Assembly: GCA_021828185.1 (NCBI GenBank)
Contig: JAKASI010000001.1
Span: 744,001 to 808,000, forward strand
Origin: an archaeon
GTDB lineage: Archaea > Thermoproteota > Nitrososphaeria > Nitrososphaerales > UBA183
Direction: 5' to 3'
DNA length: 64,000 nucleotides
Part shown: positions 49,313 through 57,635 of the stretch, piece after piece
Layout: the number at the start of each line of letters is the position of its first letter
Numbering within the stretch: position 1 is the stretch's first letter
Position numbers and translations under genes: made by a program
The notes under the pieces: model-generated
What the model was told of the DNA's origin: nothing
The model's database searches: none
What the model saw: only the letters and a program-made list of their open reading frames with translations

Positions 49313-49929
49313 GGCAGGCTTGCGAATGCGGAGTAGTTGAACGCCAGAAGATAGGCGAGGTAGATGACGTACCCGAGTCCGAGGTAGGCGACCGTGGGGA
49401 CGCCGTACTTCACCTCCACGCTGGCCCCGGGCTTGCTGGCCGCCTCCACCTCCTCGCGGGCCACGTTGACGTCGCTGCTCACCTCCGTCCTGCCCTCGTC
49501 TGAAACGATGGCCTTCGGGATCCACCGCTTCTCGCTCAGGAACTGGGCCATGGGGATGGTCTTCGCTCCTCTTGCGTTCCCGGCTGCGAGTTCGTACGCG
49601 ATGTGCACCAGAGCAACCGCTGCGGTCGCGAACAGGGGGGCGAGAGGAGACAGGACATAGGGGTCTGCAGCCACGAAGGCAATAGCTATCCCGTCTGCCT
49701 GACCAATCCCGCCGAGAAGCGCGAACCCGATCGCGATCCCTCCGATGAGGGCGACCTTGATGAGAAGGAATTCGAGCGTCCCCGTCGCCGACCTGGCGTA
49801 CAGCTCATAGAAGATGTATCCAGCCCCCGCCAGCGCCGGGATCCAAGCCAGGTCGCTGACTGCCCTCTCCTTAACGTCGGTGTAGGAAGCGATTACGAAG
49901 GACGCGGCGATGAGAAGCTGGGCGTACAA
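49309..49929 (-). CDS. A24-family prepilin/preflagellin (archaellin) peptidase
   Basis: 206 residues from TTG 49929, placed 30 bases after GCTTAAATGC (49953-49962); the ATG at 49956 lies inside that TATA element and is unlikely. Six hydrophobic spans. Both catalytic Asp regions are seen: ASYTDVKERAVSDLAW after span 1 and GGIGQADGIAIAF (GxxD) later. It should cut class III signal peptides of pilin- or archaellin-like proteins. None of those substrates is in the window. A cytosolic loop of about 60 residues is unusually long. Confidence 0.82.
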   Translation of the reverse strand: MYAQLLIAASFVIASYTDVKERAVSDLAWIPALAGAGYIFYELYARSATGTLEFLLIKVALIGGIAIGFALLGGIGQADGIAIAFVAADPYVLSPLAPLFATAAVALVHIAYELAAGNARGAKTIPMAQFLSEKRWIPKAIVSDEGRTEVSSDVNVAREEVEAASKPGASVEVKYGVPTVAYLGLGYVIYLAYLLAFNYSAFASLP

Positions 49930-49982
49930 CCGACACGCCAGACCCCCTGGGCGCATTTAAGCTCCAAGACGCACCCCGTGGG

Positions 49983-51641
49983 TCACTTCTCCACTTTGAG
50001 CTTCTGCCCCGAGAAGATCTTTTCCACCTTGTCGATGGTGTCGATGTCTGCCACCGACTTGTCGGTCCTTATCCGCTTGATCCTCGGGAAGCGGAGGGCG
50101 TACCCGCCGTCGTGCCTGTCGCTCCTCTGCACGCTGTCGAAGGCCACCTCGACCACGATCTCCGGCTTCACCTGGCGCCTGTACCCGAAGTCCTTGGTCG
50201 TGATTCCTTTGAGCCTCCGCGTCATCTCTTCGATCTCCTCGTCGGTGAGCCCGCTGTACGCCTTGCCCACGGTCCTCAGGGCGTCCCCGTCGCGGACTGC
50301 GAAGGTGTAGTCCGAGATGACCCCTGCCCGCTTTCCATGGCCATACTCTGCCGCCACGATCACGACGTCCAGGGTGTCGAGCTCTTCCTTCAGCTTCACC
50401 CACCCTGACCCACGCTTCCCCATGGCATAGGCGCTCTCCGGGTCCTTGACGACGAGCCCCTCATATCCGAGGTCCCTGCTCCGCCTGAAAGCGTTCTGGA
50501 TTTCCGCTTCGGAAGCGACATCGGACGTCTCCGCCATCCTCGCCGGAGTCCCGTCGAGGGCCGTCTTCAGCAGCCTGCGCCGTTCGGCAAGCGGGGAGTC
50601 CACGACCTCCCTGCCGTCCCGGTACAGTATGTCGAAAGCGAAGTACGTTATGGGCGCGTTCTTCCTAGCCTCTTCGAAGTCCTCCATCCTCCGCAGCCTC
50701 CTCTGGAGGAGCTGAAACGGAAGGGGACGCCCGTCGGCGAAGGGGACTGCTTCGCCATCGAGGATGAACTCCCCCCTGGCGCGTGCGAACGCAGCGACGA
50801 CCTCCGGGAAGCTCGGGGTGACATCCTCGAGCCTCCGGGAGTAGACCCGGACCTCCCCTTTGGATTTGTGCACCTGCGCCCTTATGCCGTCGTACTTGTA
50901 CTCGGCATAGACCTGCCTGCCGAAGTGGTCTGCGATTTCCCTCGCCGTCGCAAACGGCTCAGCGAGCATGAAGTTCACCGGGCGGAACGGGGTCATCTTC
51001 ACACCGCCGACGCTGCCTTCAGCCGCCCGGTTCGCGAACACCCCGATGTCTCCGAGCACCATATGCGCCCGCGAGGCGTCAGCTTTGGACAGGCCGTAGG
51101 CCGACGCGATTGCCTCCTCCAACAACCCGGACACAAGCCCGGTCCTCATCTCGCCCGTGAGCGCCTTCACGATGTACTTCCCCTCCAGGGGGGTCGCGGA
51201 AAGGATGAGGGACTTCACGATCCCTCTTTTCGCGGCGGCCGACCCCTGCCCCTTGGTCGATCGGAGCCTCTCGAAGGCCTCCCCGAGGGCGGAAAGGGTC
51301 AGTTGTTCTTCGAAGAGGGACCTCTCCTTCTTGTCGCCCAGGAGGTCTTCAGCGACCTCCCCCAGGTCGCCATGCTTGAGGTAGACCCGGGAGACCTGCT
51401 CCCTCGTGGCGCCGGTGACCTCCCTGAGTACATCGAGCAGAGTCGAGTACCCCACCTGAGCCTCGTCCTTGCTCCCCCTCTCCGACGACCTCCCCGATGC
51501 CACCCTGGCGGCCACTAGGGCATCGCCAGGCTCGAGCTTCTTCAGGTACTCCGCTAGGATCGCCACCTTCTCGTTCTTGCTGGCCGTCCCCTTGACTCCC
51601 TCCAGCGCCTCGGCCAGGCCCAAGAACGGGGCGCTACTCAT
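49983..51641 (-). CDS. lig: ATP-dependent DNA ligase
   Basis: 552 residues from ATG 51641, normal for archaeal/eukaryotic ligase I-type enzymes. The adenylation Lys is in AEYKYDGIRAQVH (about residue 250), with later motifs FILDGEAVPF, FDILYRDGREV, EGLVVKDPES and WVKLKEEL. The N-terminal helical DNA-binding domain is complete. The frame is open to 51941, but that is inside rimI. It seals nicks in replication and repair. Its start overlaps the rimI end by four bases (ATGA). Confidence 0.95.
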   Translation of the reverse strand: MSSAPFLGLAEALEGVKGTASKNEKVAILAEYLKKLEPGDALVAARVASGRSSERGSKDEAQVGYSTLLDVLREVTGATREQVSRVYLKHGDLGEVAEDLLGDKKERSLFEEQLTLSALGEAFERLRSTKGQGSAAAKRGIVKSLILSATPLEGKYIVKALTGEMRTGLVSGLLEEAIASAYGLSKADASRAHMVLGDIGVFANRAAEGSVGGVKMTPFRPVNFMLAEPFATAREIADHFGRQVYAEYKYDGIRAQVHKSKGEVRVYSRRLEDVTPSFPEVVAAFARARGEFILDGEAVPFADGRPLPFQLLQRRLRRMEDFEEARKNAPITYFAFDILYRDGREVVDSPLAERRRLLKTALDGTPARMAETSDVASEAEIQNAFRRSRDLGYEGLVVKDPESAYAMGKRGSGWVKLKEELDTLDVVIVAAEYGHGKRAGVISDYTFAVRDGDALRTVGKAYSGLTDEEIEEMTRRLKGITTKDFGYRRQVKPEIVVEVAFDSVQRSDRHDGGYALRFPRIKRIRTDKSVADIDTIDKVEKIFSGQKLKVEK

Positions 51642-52147
51642 TGGCCGAGAGGGGCGGCCATGACCAGGGCCGCTTCGCCGTCTTTGTAGTACGCCTCCAG
51701 GCGGCTGGTCACCCTGTATCCAATTCGCTGGTAGAGGGCTATCGCCTCGGAGTTTGTCACCCGCACTTCGAGGTACGACTCCGTAGCCGTCTTCGCGGTC
51801 ATCGCCTCCTGAGATGTCCGCATCAGCATCGTCCCCACCCCCTTCCCTCGGTGCTGCTCCCTCACCGCAATGGAGACTATGTGCCCCTTCCTCGCGAGCC
51901 CGAGTCTCTTGAGGTGCGAAAAGCCGTACTCTATCCTGCACATCACATAGCCAATCAGCGCCCCGTCGAGATCCGCGACCAGGAACGTCTCCGGGAATTC
52001 GGCCAAAATCTCGTAGTAGAAGTAGTCAGAGTAGTGCTCAGGAAGCGCCTCCGCGTTGATGTTGATCACTGCCTGGATGTCTTCCCTCTCGCACCGCCTG
52101 ATCTGGTAGTCCCCTACCCTCGCGACCACGACCTTCTGCAAGCCCAC
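51638..52147 (-). CDS. rimI: N-terminal protein acetyltransferase (RimI/Ard1-like GNAT)
   Basis: 169 residues: YQIRRCEREDIQAVININAEALPEHY at the N-terminus, acetyl-CoA loop HIVSIAVREQHRGKGVGTML and LEVRVTNSEAIALYQRIGYR. This pattern fits archaeal Ard1/RimI enzymes that acetylate protein N-termini. GTG 52147 is about 28 bases after GCTTTAACC (52172-52180). It leads a two-gene unit with the ligase. Confidence 0.88.
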   Translation of the reverse strand: MGLQKVVVARVGDYQIRRCEREDIQAVININAEALPEHYSDYFYYEILAEFPETFLVADLDGALIGYVMCRIEYGFSHLKRLGLARKGHIVSIAVREQHRGKGVGTMLMRTSQEAMTAKTATESYLEVRVTNSEAIALYQRIGYRVTSRLEAYYKDGEAALVMAAPLGQ

Positions 52148-52228
52148 TAAATCATCACGGTGGCTGCCGGTTAAAGCTTACGAGAATTCCCAACTCCTTA
52201 TTATCGAACGGCTCCGCCCTGGTCAGAG

Positions 52229-53347
52229 TTGCCTGATACCCTTCGGGAGCTCGAGGCTCTGGTCCGTTCGAGGTTCGCTGTCAAAGAATTCTTCTCTCTC
52301 CCTGACGGCGAGCTCGAGTTCCAGATACCCTACGATGAAGGGACCAAGGCGAAGTTCGCGGACATCGAGGCGGATGTAAAGTCGCGTGGGTACCGGCCCG
52401 AGCTGACGGGGACGAAGGAGGAATGCGTCCTCCAGCTCAGAAAGGAAGACCCCGCGCCGCAGAAGAGCTCGAGGGTGCCGGTCCTCTTCGCCCTGTTCAC
52501 ACTGGCCTCCCTCGTCGTGTTCGCCCTGATAGAGCGGATCGGGTACGAGCAGGAGGCTCCGTCACTATCCGGCTACTTCGTCTTCTTCACTTTCGTCCTG
52601 GGGGTCGCGACCCTCCTGGGGGTGCACGAGCTCGCCCAGCGCATGGTGAGCCAGAAGAGGAGGGGAGGCCATGCCGGGAGCTTCGCCATCCCTGGGGTCC
52701 CGCTCCTCCCTCCGTTCCTCCCGTCCCTCGGGTTCGTGGCCTCGCAAAAGATTGCTGCCCTCAACAGAGACGCCCTCTTTGACACCGTTGTAGCGGGTCC
52801 CCTTGCCATGCTTGTGGTGGCGATCGTAATGAGCGCGGTGGGCAACCTCACCTCAGTCCCTTCGCCGGTCCTCTATCAGTGGGTCCACAGCTCGAACTCA
52901 ACCTACGTCACCAACCCTAGTACGATCGAAACGTCCCTGGCAGCGGTGCTCGGGCCGTTCCTTCCGAAGGTCGGGGCCGGAGCCCTCCTCGCCTCCCCCA
53001 TAGCTGACGCAGCGAGCGTGGGGTTCATCCTCGTCTTCATCTGTCTCCTCCCCATGGCCATCTTCGACGGAGGGTACCTGATCACCATCGCCTGGGGCGG
53101 AAGGGCAGCCAGGGCCGGCACCTACCTGAGCGTCCTCTTCCTGCTCATGGTGGATGTGGACTTCGCCATCTACTGGGCCATTGCCATCGTCGCGCTCTTA
53201 CTGGCGGGGAGGCCTGCGAAGCTGAAGCTCCTGGACGAAGTGTCTCCCCTCTCCACCGCGAGGCGGTGGATCTTCGTAGCCACTCTGGCGCTTGCTTTCC
53301 TGGCCCTGCCGGTACCTCACAGCATAGCGACGTTCCCTCTTCCCTAG
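52229..53347 (+). CDS. Site-2-protease-like (M50) membrane protein with altered zinc motif
   Basis: 372 residues: soluble N-terminal domain (about 1-80), then 7-8 membrane spans. It has the M50 plan, with LLGVHELAQRMVSQKRRGG where the zinc motif belongs, and CLLPMAIFDGGYLITIA as the [NL]-x-DG motif. The first part reads HELAQ rather than HExxH, so the second His ligand is Gln. Proteolysis is therefore doubtful. TTG 52229 is about 29 bases after CTTATTATC (52196-52204). It is divergent from rimI. Confidence 0.8.
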   Translation: MPDTLRELEALVRSRFAVKEFFSLPDGELEFQIPYDEGTKAKFADIEADVKSRGYRPELTGTKEECVLQLRKEDPAPQKSSRVPVLFALFTLASLVVFALIERIGYEQEAPSLSGYFVFFTFVLGVATLLGVHELAQRMVSQKRRGGHAGSFAIPGVPLLPPFLPSLGFVASQKIAALNRDALFDTVVAGPLAMLVVAIVMSAVGNLTSVPSPVLYQWVHSSNSTYVTNPSTIETSLAAVLGPFLPKVGAGALLASPIADAASVGFILVFICLLPMAIFDGGYLITIAWGGRAARAGTYLSVLFLLMVDVDFAIYWAIAIVALLLAGRPAKLKLLDEVSPLSTARRWIFVATLALAFLALPVPHSIATFPLP

Positions 53348-53565
53348 GTTCGGGTCTTATGCCTCGGGGAGAGGCGTTCCAGAATCGCAATCATTTCGGA
53401 AACGGCCTGAATTGCCAGTGGGAGCTCGCCAATGGCGAGCACTCCGCTCTCTGATACCTGATCTGCGAAGGCCAGAGATCCGACGGCCCTCAGGCCTGCA
53501 GCCGCATCAGAGGGAGGTACCCGGAAACCGCCGGTCGCCGTGACACGATTGGTCCTAGGGCGCAC
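53344..53565 (-). CDS. Doubtful small protein
   Basis: An open frame of up to 73 residues with a plausible helical C-terminal half (ESGVLAIGELPLAIQAVSEMIAILERL). No start signal or promoter is convincing. It is reported because the 287-base stretch 53348-53634 otherwise holds nothing I can identify. Confidence 0.25.
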   Translation of the reverse strand: MRPRTNRVTATGGFRVPPSDAAAGLRAVGSLAFADQVSESGVLAIGELPLAIQAVSEMIAILERLSPRHKTRT

Positions 53566-53634
53566 CTGCCCCTTGGCTTCAGCTCGCCAGTTGGGCTCGA
53601 TTGCCAGCGCCGGGCGGCTCGGGCGCGGCTGGGT

Positions 53635-54732
53635 TCAGCCCGACTCAACCAGGCACTCCGGCGCGCGCGGGACGACGTTGAGCTTGCCTGACCTACCCAC
53701 CTTGTTCAGCACCCGCCCAACAGCCTCTGCCGAGCCCTTGGCCGTCGTGAGCCCGAGCTTGGAGCGTGTGTAGGTTTCAGGGAGCCCAGAAAGGAGCAGG
53801 ACGTCGTACTCATCCTTCAGCTTGTTCAGGTAGAAGACCTCCTCCAGGCCATCGACGTAGCGCTCGCGCCTTTTCTCCCCTTCCATCCTCCCTGTGACGA
53901 GCATCTCGAGGGCTGCCGAACCGACTCCGTCCGGACATTCTGAGACGAGGAGAATCGTGCCGGTCTTCCTCACACCGCTGATTGCGCTCCAAATCCCCCT
54001 GACTGCGGAAGAGAGGGTGTCGTCGTAGCCTCTTCCTCCGGCGCCCACCACCAGTCCCCTTGCTGGGGGCATTGCGGTCTTGGCAAATCCGTTCTTTATC
54101 GCGTCGAAGGGCGCATCCTCCATCACCGTCCAGAGCCTTCCTCCCCTGGGGACTGCTGTGAGGAACTTCGCACCTCCCATCTTGCTGACGATCTCTTCAA
54201 TCTTCTCGTAACCTTCCGTCTTCTGGAACGGATGGGGCTCCATCCCCCTCATTGCCTTCGCAGTCGCGGCCTGGGAGCCTGCCACCCAGTTGAGGCAGGA
54301 CTCCACCTTCGCATCCGAGATGCCGTAGAAAGGATCAGGCCTGGCGGAGCCGAAGAAGATCTTGGGGCCTGCATCCAGCAACGGCTGCGCGAAGGCGGGT
54401 TCTTCTCCCTCGCCTGCAAGGAGGGGAGGCGGAAGGGTGGTGATTCTCCCCTTCAGCCCGGGGACCGCGCTCTCGACCCTCTTAGGTGCCGGCGAGTAGA
54501 TCCTGAGGCCCTGGTTCTCGCCGAGGGCCGGGACGATTCCTTTCAGCAGCTCAATCGTCGGCGGGGCCGGGTCGCAGACGAAGATCTGGGGGGTCCCTTT
54601 GACAAGCTCGATCACCCTCGGGAAGTCGACGGTTCCCCCTTCGGCGGAGTTCTCCGCGACGGCTCCGAGGTTCTCAGCCTGAAGGGTGACCAGAGTCTCT
54701 ACGTTCCCGTAGGGGATCCAGAGTTCAGGCAT
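53635..54732 (-). CDS. LarA-like (DUF2088) protein
   Basis: 365 residues related to the nickel-pincer lactate racemase family LarA: N-terminal LWIPYGNVETLVTLQAENL, a Rossmann-like QIFVCDPAPPTIELLKG where LarA has its N-terminal domain, and central GAGGRGYDDTLSSAVRG and LLVSECPDGVGS segments. The typical HxxxH nickel/substrate motif is not obvious, so it may bind another cofactor. ATG 54732 is 27 bases after the shared TATA element with pyrE. Function in this lineage unknown. Confidence 0.65.
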   Translation of the reverse strand: MPELWIPYGNVETLVTLQAENLGAVAENSAEGGTVDFPRVIELVKGTPQIFVCDPAPPTIELLKGIVPALGENQGLRIYSPAPKRVESAVPGLKGRITTLPPPLLAGEGEEPAFAQPLLDAGPKIFFGSARPDPFYGISDAKVESCLNWVAGSQAATAKAMRGMEPHPFQKTEGYEKIEEIVSKMGGAKFLTAVPRGGRLWTVMEDAPFDAIKNGFAKTAMPPARGLVVGAGGRGYDDTLSSAVRGIWSAISGVRKTGTILLVSECPDGVGSAALEMLVTGRMEGEKRRERYVDGLEEVFYLNKLKDEYDVLLLSGLPETYTRSKLGLTTAKGSAEAVGRVLNKVGRSGKLNVVPRAPECLVESG

Positions 54733-54753
54733 CCGCCAGGTTCCCCGCAGGGT

Positions 54754-54764
54754 TGGTTTTTAAG
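54754..54764. promoter_or_regulatory. Bidirectional TATA element between the larA-like gene and pyrE
   Basis: GGTTTTTAAGC reads as GCTTAAAAACC on the other strand. It is centred about 27 bases from ATG 54732 (minus) and 27 bases from ATG 54787 (plus). A single AT-rich core could therefore fire both ways and give two leaderless mRNAs. No second TATA box is visible in the 54-base gap. Confidence 0.65.
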
Positions 54765-54786
54765 CGCAAGACGCGCCGCGCGGGCG

Positions 54787-55401
54787 ATGGCGTGGAAGAA
54801 GCGTCGGAGCCGGCTGAACGAAATCGCAGAAGGGCTCATGAAAGCTGGGGCCATCCAGTTTGGGACCTTCACCCTCCCAGACGGAAGGGACAGCTCCTAC
54901 TACGTGAACCTCAGGGGCCTGCCGAGCTACCCCGGCATATTCCGAATGCTGGTGGACGCGATGTCTGAGCTTGTCTCCCGGAAGGTTGCGAAGGCAGACG
55001 CCCTGTGCGCCGTCCCCATAGGTGGGCTCGTGCTCGCATCCCCAATTGCGTTGGCGCTCCGCAAGCCGCTGGCATATACCAGGTTGCACAAGGGGGAGAA
55101 CGAACGCCTCGTCGAAGGAGAGGTCAGGCCGGGATGGAAGGTGGTAGTGATCGGAGACCTCGCCACGTCGGGGAAGACCATTCTCTCGGCGGCCGATGCC
55201 ATCGAGGACGAAGGAGGAAAGGTGAGAGCGGCCGTGGTTGCGATCGACAGGCTGGAAGGCGCGCGGGAGAGGCTTAGCAAGAGAGGGATAACCCTACACT
55301 CGGTCACCGACGTCGTCGAGCTCGCAGACGCCCTCTTTTCGATGGAGCTAATCAGCAAGGAGAACCTGAAGGCGATTACGAAATCAGTGGGGAGACGGTA
55401 A
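54787..55401 (+). CDS. pyrE: Orotate phosphoribosyltransferase
   Basis: 204 residues from ATG 54787, supported by promoter spacing; the frame open since 54232 is antisense to the larA-like gene. Motifs: GTFTLPDGRDSSYYVNLRG, ALCAVPIGGLVLASPIA, and the PRPP loop KVVVIGDLATSGKTI. It makes OMP from orotate in pyrimidine synthesis. The PRPP motif differs from the usual EDVxTTG by GDLATSG, but the key acidic and Thr/Gly residues remain. No pyrF neighbour is present. Confidence 0.9.
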   Translation: MAWKKRRSRLNEIAEGLMKAGAIQFGTFTLPDGRDSSYYVNLRGLPSYPGIFRMLVDAMSELVSRKVAKADALCAVPIGGLVLASPIALALRKPLAYTRLHKGENERLVEGEVRPGWKVVVIGDLATSGKTILSAADAIEDEGGKVRAAVVAIDRLEGARERLSKRGITLHSVTDVVELADALFSMELISKENLKAITKSVGRR

Positions 55402-55480
55402 GCCGGCCCGCCGTGGGGCGCAGGGAGTCAACTCCGTCTGCCTTTGATTGGAGCACAGAAAATTAGGGAGAAAGAACCTC

Positions 55481-56038
55481 TCAGTATACCATGAGGTTCT
55501 TCTCTTCGAGGGTCACGTGTAGGTTGTTGACCGCGCGATAGACTTCGCTCTCTTTTTTCGCCCCGGTGCATACCAGCTTCCCTGACGCGAATAGCAGTAT
55601 CACCGTCTTGGGGTCCGCCATCCTGTGGATCAGGCCGGGGAACTGCTCGGGTTCGTACATCGATTTTGGCAGCACCCTTGCTGCCTCTTCGAGGTGGACC
55701 TTTCCTCCGAGGCTGGCCGAGGCGACGATGTTCTGTATCTCCACCACCGCTTCGTTCTTGATGGGGATCTTCCCCTTCTTGAGCTGCCTTACGACTTCCT
55801 CCACCGCCTTCCGCGCCTGCTCCTCCGACTTTGCGCCAGTGCATACCATCTTCCCCGAGCTGAAGATCAGGGTGGCGGTCTTCGGATTCCTCAGCCTGAA
55901 GACCAGGCCAGGGAACTGGTCGGGGTGGTACTCGACCGTGACGAAGTTCTTGGTGATGAGGTTGAGGTCGACGGTCTGATTGATAGAAGCGGAAGCCACG
56001 ACGTTCTCGATGCTGACGATCGCCTTTGTCTGAGGCAT
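55481..56038 (-). CDS. tbp: TATA-box-binding protein
   Basis: 185 residues with the two direct repeats of the saddle: IVSIENVVASASINQTVDLN, HPDQFPGLVFRLRNPKTATL and SGKMVCTGAKSEEQA in the first, and VEIQNIVASASLGGKVHLEE, PEQFPGLIHRMADPKTVILL and SGKLVCTGAK in the second. It nucleates the archaeal pre-initiation complex with TFB. ATG 56038 is preceded by tandem TATA boxes; the longer frame to 56227 reads through them and is rejected. Confidence 0.96.
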   Translation of the reverse strand: MPQTKAIVSIENVVASASINQTVDLNLITKNFVTVEYHPDQFPGLVFRLRNPKTATLIFSSGKMVCTGAKSEEQARKAVEEVVRQLKKGKIPIKNEAVVEIQNIVASASLGGKVHLEEAARVLPKSMYEPEQFPGLIHRMADPKTVILLFASGKLVCTGAKKESEVYRAVNNLHVTLEEKNLMVY

Positions 56039-56055
56039 ATAAAGCGGGCAAAAAG

Positions 56056-56080
56056 CACTATATATAAAGGGTATATAAGG
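56056..56080 (-). promoter_or_regulatory. Tandem TATA boxes of the tbp gene
   Basis: Read on the minus strand, CTTATATACC (about 56070-56079) is followed by CTTTATATATAG (about 56057-56068), spaced 24 and about 37 bases from the tbp ATG. The proximal box predicts a leaderless or near-leaderless transcript. The distal box could set a second start or let TBP repress its own gene. Confidence 0.65.
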
Positions 56081-56206
56081 CGCCAAAGACGGAGTTCGTC
56101 TCAGGTTGATGAGGGCACGCAGTCGGGAAATGGCAGGACCCCGAACGTCTTGTGAAGGCAGCGGACTTACCCTTCTAGCCTGAGGCGATACGGTGCCCAT
56201 CTGGAC

Positions 56207-56512
56207 ATGATTGCGAGAGTCTGGCACGGCACCACGCGGAAGGAGTACAGGGTCGCCTACCTCAAGTACATCAAAGGGACCGGCCTGAAAGAGCTCAGGA
56301 AGGCGAAGGGGGTCATCGGCGCCTACGTTCTGGTGAGGGACTCGCAGGAGTTAACCGAATACCTCGTCGTCACACTCTGGAGGTCGATGAAGGCGATGAG
56401 GGACTTCGCGGGGCCGAATGCCGACAAGACCGTGTATCTGCCCAAGGACAGCTATTTTCTCTCGAGTTCTGACAGCATTGTCAAGCTCTACGACGTCGAG
56501 GCAAAGATCTAG
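56207..56512 (+). CDS. Antibiotic-biosynthesis-monooxygenase-fold (ABM) protein
   Basis: 101 residues: MIARVWHGTTRKEYRVAYL, KGVIGAYVLVRDSQELTEYL and VTLWRSMKAMRDFAG, the ferredoxin-like layout of ABM/DabB-like dimeric barrels. Members include monooxygenases and haem-degrading enzymes, but many have no known substrate. ATG 56207 gives a normal family start. No strong TATA box precedes it. Confidence 0.75.
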   Translation: MIARVWHGTTRKEYRVAYLKYIKGTGLKELRKAKGVIGAYVLVRDSQELTEYLVVTLWRSMKAMRDFAGPNADKTVYLPKDSYFLSSSDSIVKLYDVEAKI

Positions 56513-56615
56513 TCTCGTCTCCCTCCAGCTGCAAGCCGGCAGACCCACGCCTGCGGAGTCCGGCAACCCGCAAGAACCGGGGACGGCTCTGCCGGACTAG
56601 AGATCTGCTCTGGCT

Positions 56616-57161
56616 CTATGAAGCCCCGGTTGTGCTCGGGTCGTGAGCGACGTCCTTTCCCTCTTCTTCCTCGACCCCGCCGAGCACCGAGAAGAAGACG
56701 ACTGCCAGGATGAGGATCGAAGGGAGATAGTTGAACCACTGCGGGAGATGGTAGACGTCGACATAGTACGCGAGGAGTTCCACGTAGGGGATCACAAAGA
56801 CCACCTTCCCTTCAAGGCACTGCTGTGTTATCGGACCCGTTGCAATCTGGTCTTGATACTGGTCGGGCTCGGGGTTGTTGTCCCCTTTTGTGATCAGCCC
56901 CCCACCGCTGGTGATTTGTATCACTCTGTGGACGACAGACAGTCCGCTGGTGGAACAGAGTCCGCTATACACTATGATGTCTCCCACATGGATGTCGCTG
57001 ATGGGGGCGTTCTGGATCACGACAAGGTCCCCCCCTTCCAGCGTGGGGAGCATGCTCGTCCCGTCCACCCTTCGCGTGTCTGCCTGGACGAAATACGCCC
57101 AGAACAGGAGAACCACGAAGGCGGCGACATAGACTACAGTGGTCTTGGAGGACGCCTTCAT
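56616..57161 (-). CDS. sec11: Signal peptidase I, archaeal/ER type (S26B)
   Basis: 181 residues. N-terminal membrane anchor (about 9-25), catalytic Ser in RVDGTSMLPTLEGGDLV (about 36), His in GLSVVHRVIQIT replacing the bacterial Lys, Asp in ITKGDNNPEPD, and a second C-terminal membrane span (about 145-162). It removes Sec signal peptides outside the membrane. ATG 57161 is about 29 bases after GTTTAACC (57187-57194). Confidence 0.92.
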   Translation of the reverse strand: MKASSKTTVVYVAAFVVLLFWAYFVQADTRRVDGTSMLPTLEGGDLVVIQNAPISDIHVGDIIVYSGLCSTSGLSVVHRVIQITSGGGLITKGDNNPEPDQYQDQIATGPITQQCLEGKVVFVIPYVELLAYYVDVYHLPQWFNYLPSILILAVVFFSVLGGVEEEEGKDVAHDPSTTGAS

Positions 57162-57243
57162 CCGGAGCTCCTCTCCGACATGGTGCGGTTAAACATTTGA
57201 TGAGCCAGCGCTTTTTTAATGAGCCAAATCAGTCCCTCCCTGA

Positions 57244-57585
57244 ATGAAGCTCTGGTACAAGGTCATCGCAGCAGACCTCGTGCTCCTGGCGGCGCTCTAT
57301 TTCGTACTGCAGGACATCTCCTGGAGGACCTCCTACGCGTCATCCCCTCATGATGCCTGCGCAGGGATGTGCACCTACGACCCTTCTTTCAGCTACGGGC
57401 TCTTGACAAGAGTCTTCACCATGACCGGGAACAACGCCAGACTGGTGAGCCCACTGACCCTGGACTGGGTTCAAGTCCTTGCCATCGTGCTGGTGGCGCT
57501 CAACGCCTGGTTCGCATACGTGACCCTGAAATCGAGGTCGAGAGGCGGGGTCAGAGAGCCTGGCTCCGAGGCCGTGACGCCGTGA
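57244..57585 (+). CDS. Hypothetical two-span membrane protein
   Basis: 113 residues: N-terminal span KVIAADLVLLAALYFVLQ, an external loop of about 55 residues with CAGMC, then a second span VQVLAIVLVALNAWFAYVTL and a basic tail. The two loop cysteines may form a disulfide outside the cell. ATG 57244 is about 29 bases after TTTTTTAATG (57210-57219). It is divergent from the signal peptidase gene. Confidence 0.6.
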   Translation: MKLWYKVIAADLVLLAALYFVLQDISWRTSYASSPHDACAGMCTYDPSFSYGLLTRVFTMTGNNARLVSPLTLDWVQVLAIVLVALNAWFAYVTLKSRSRGGVREPGSEAVTP

Positions 57586-57635
57586 CTACCCCCGCCTGAG
57601 TCTGCCAGAGAGGCGTCTCCGGGCGCCAGGCTGAA

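Noticed and set aside
49930..49956. ATG 49956 as start of the A24 peptidase
   Set aside because: It lies inside the TATA element; TTG 49929 has the right spacing and gives a better first membrane span.
54232..54786. N-terminal extension of pyrE by 185 codons
   Set aside because: Antisense to the larA-like gene and lies upstream of the pyrE TATA box.
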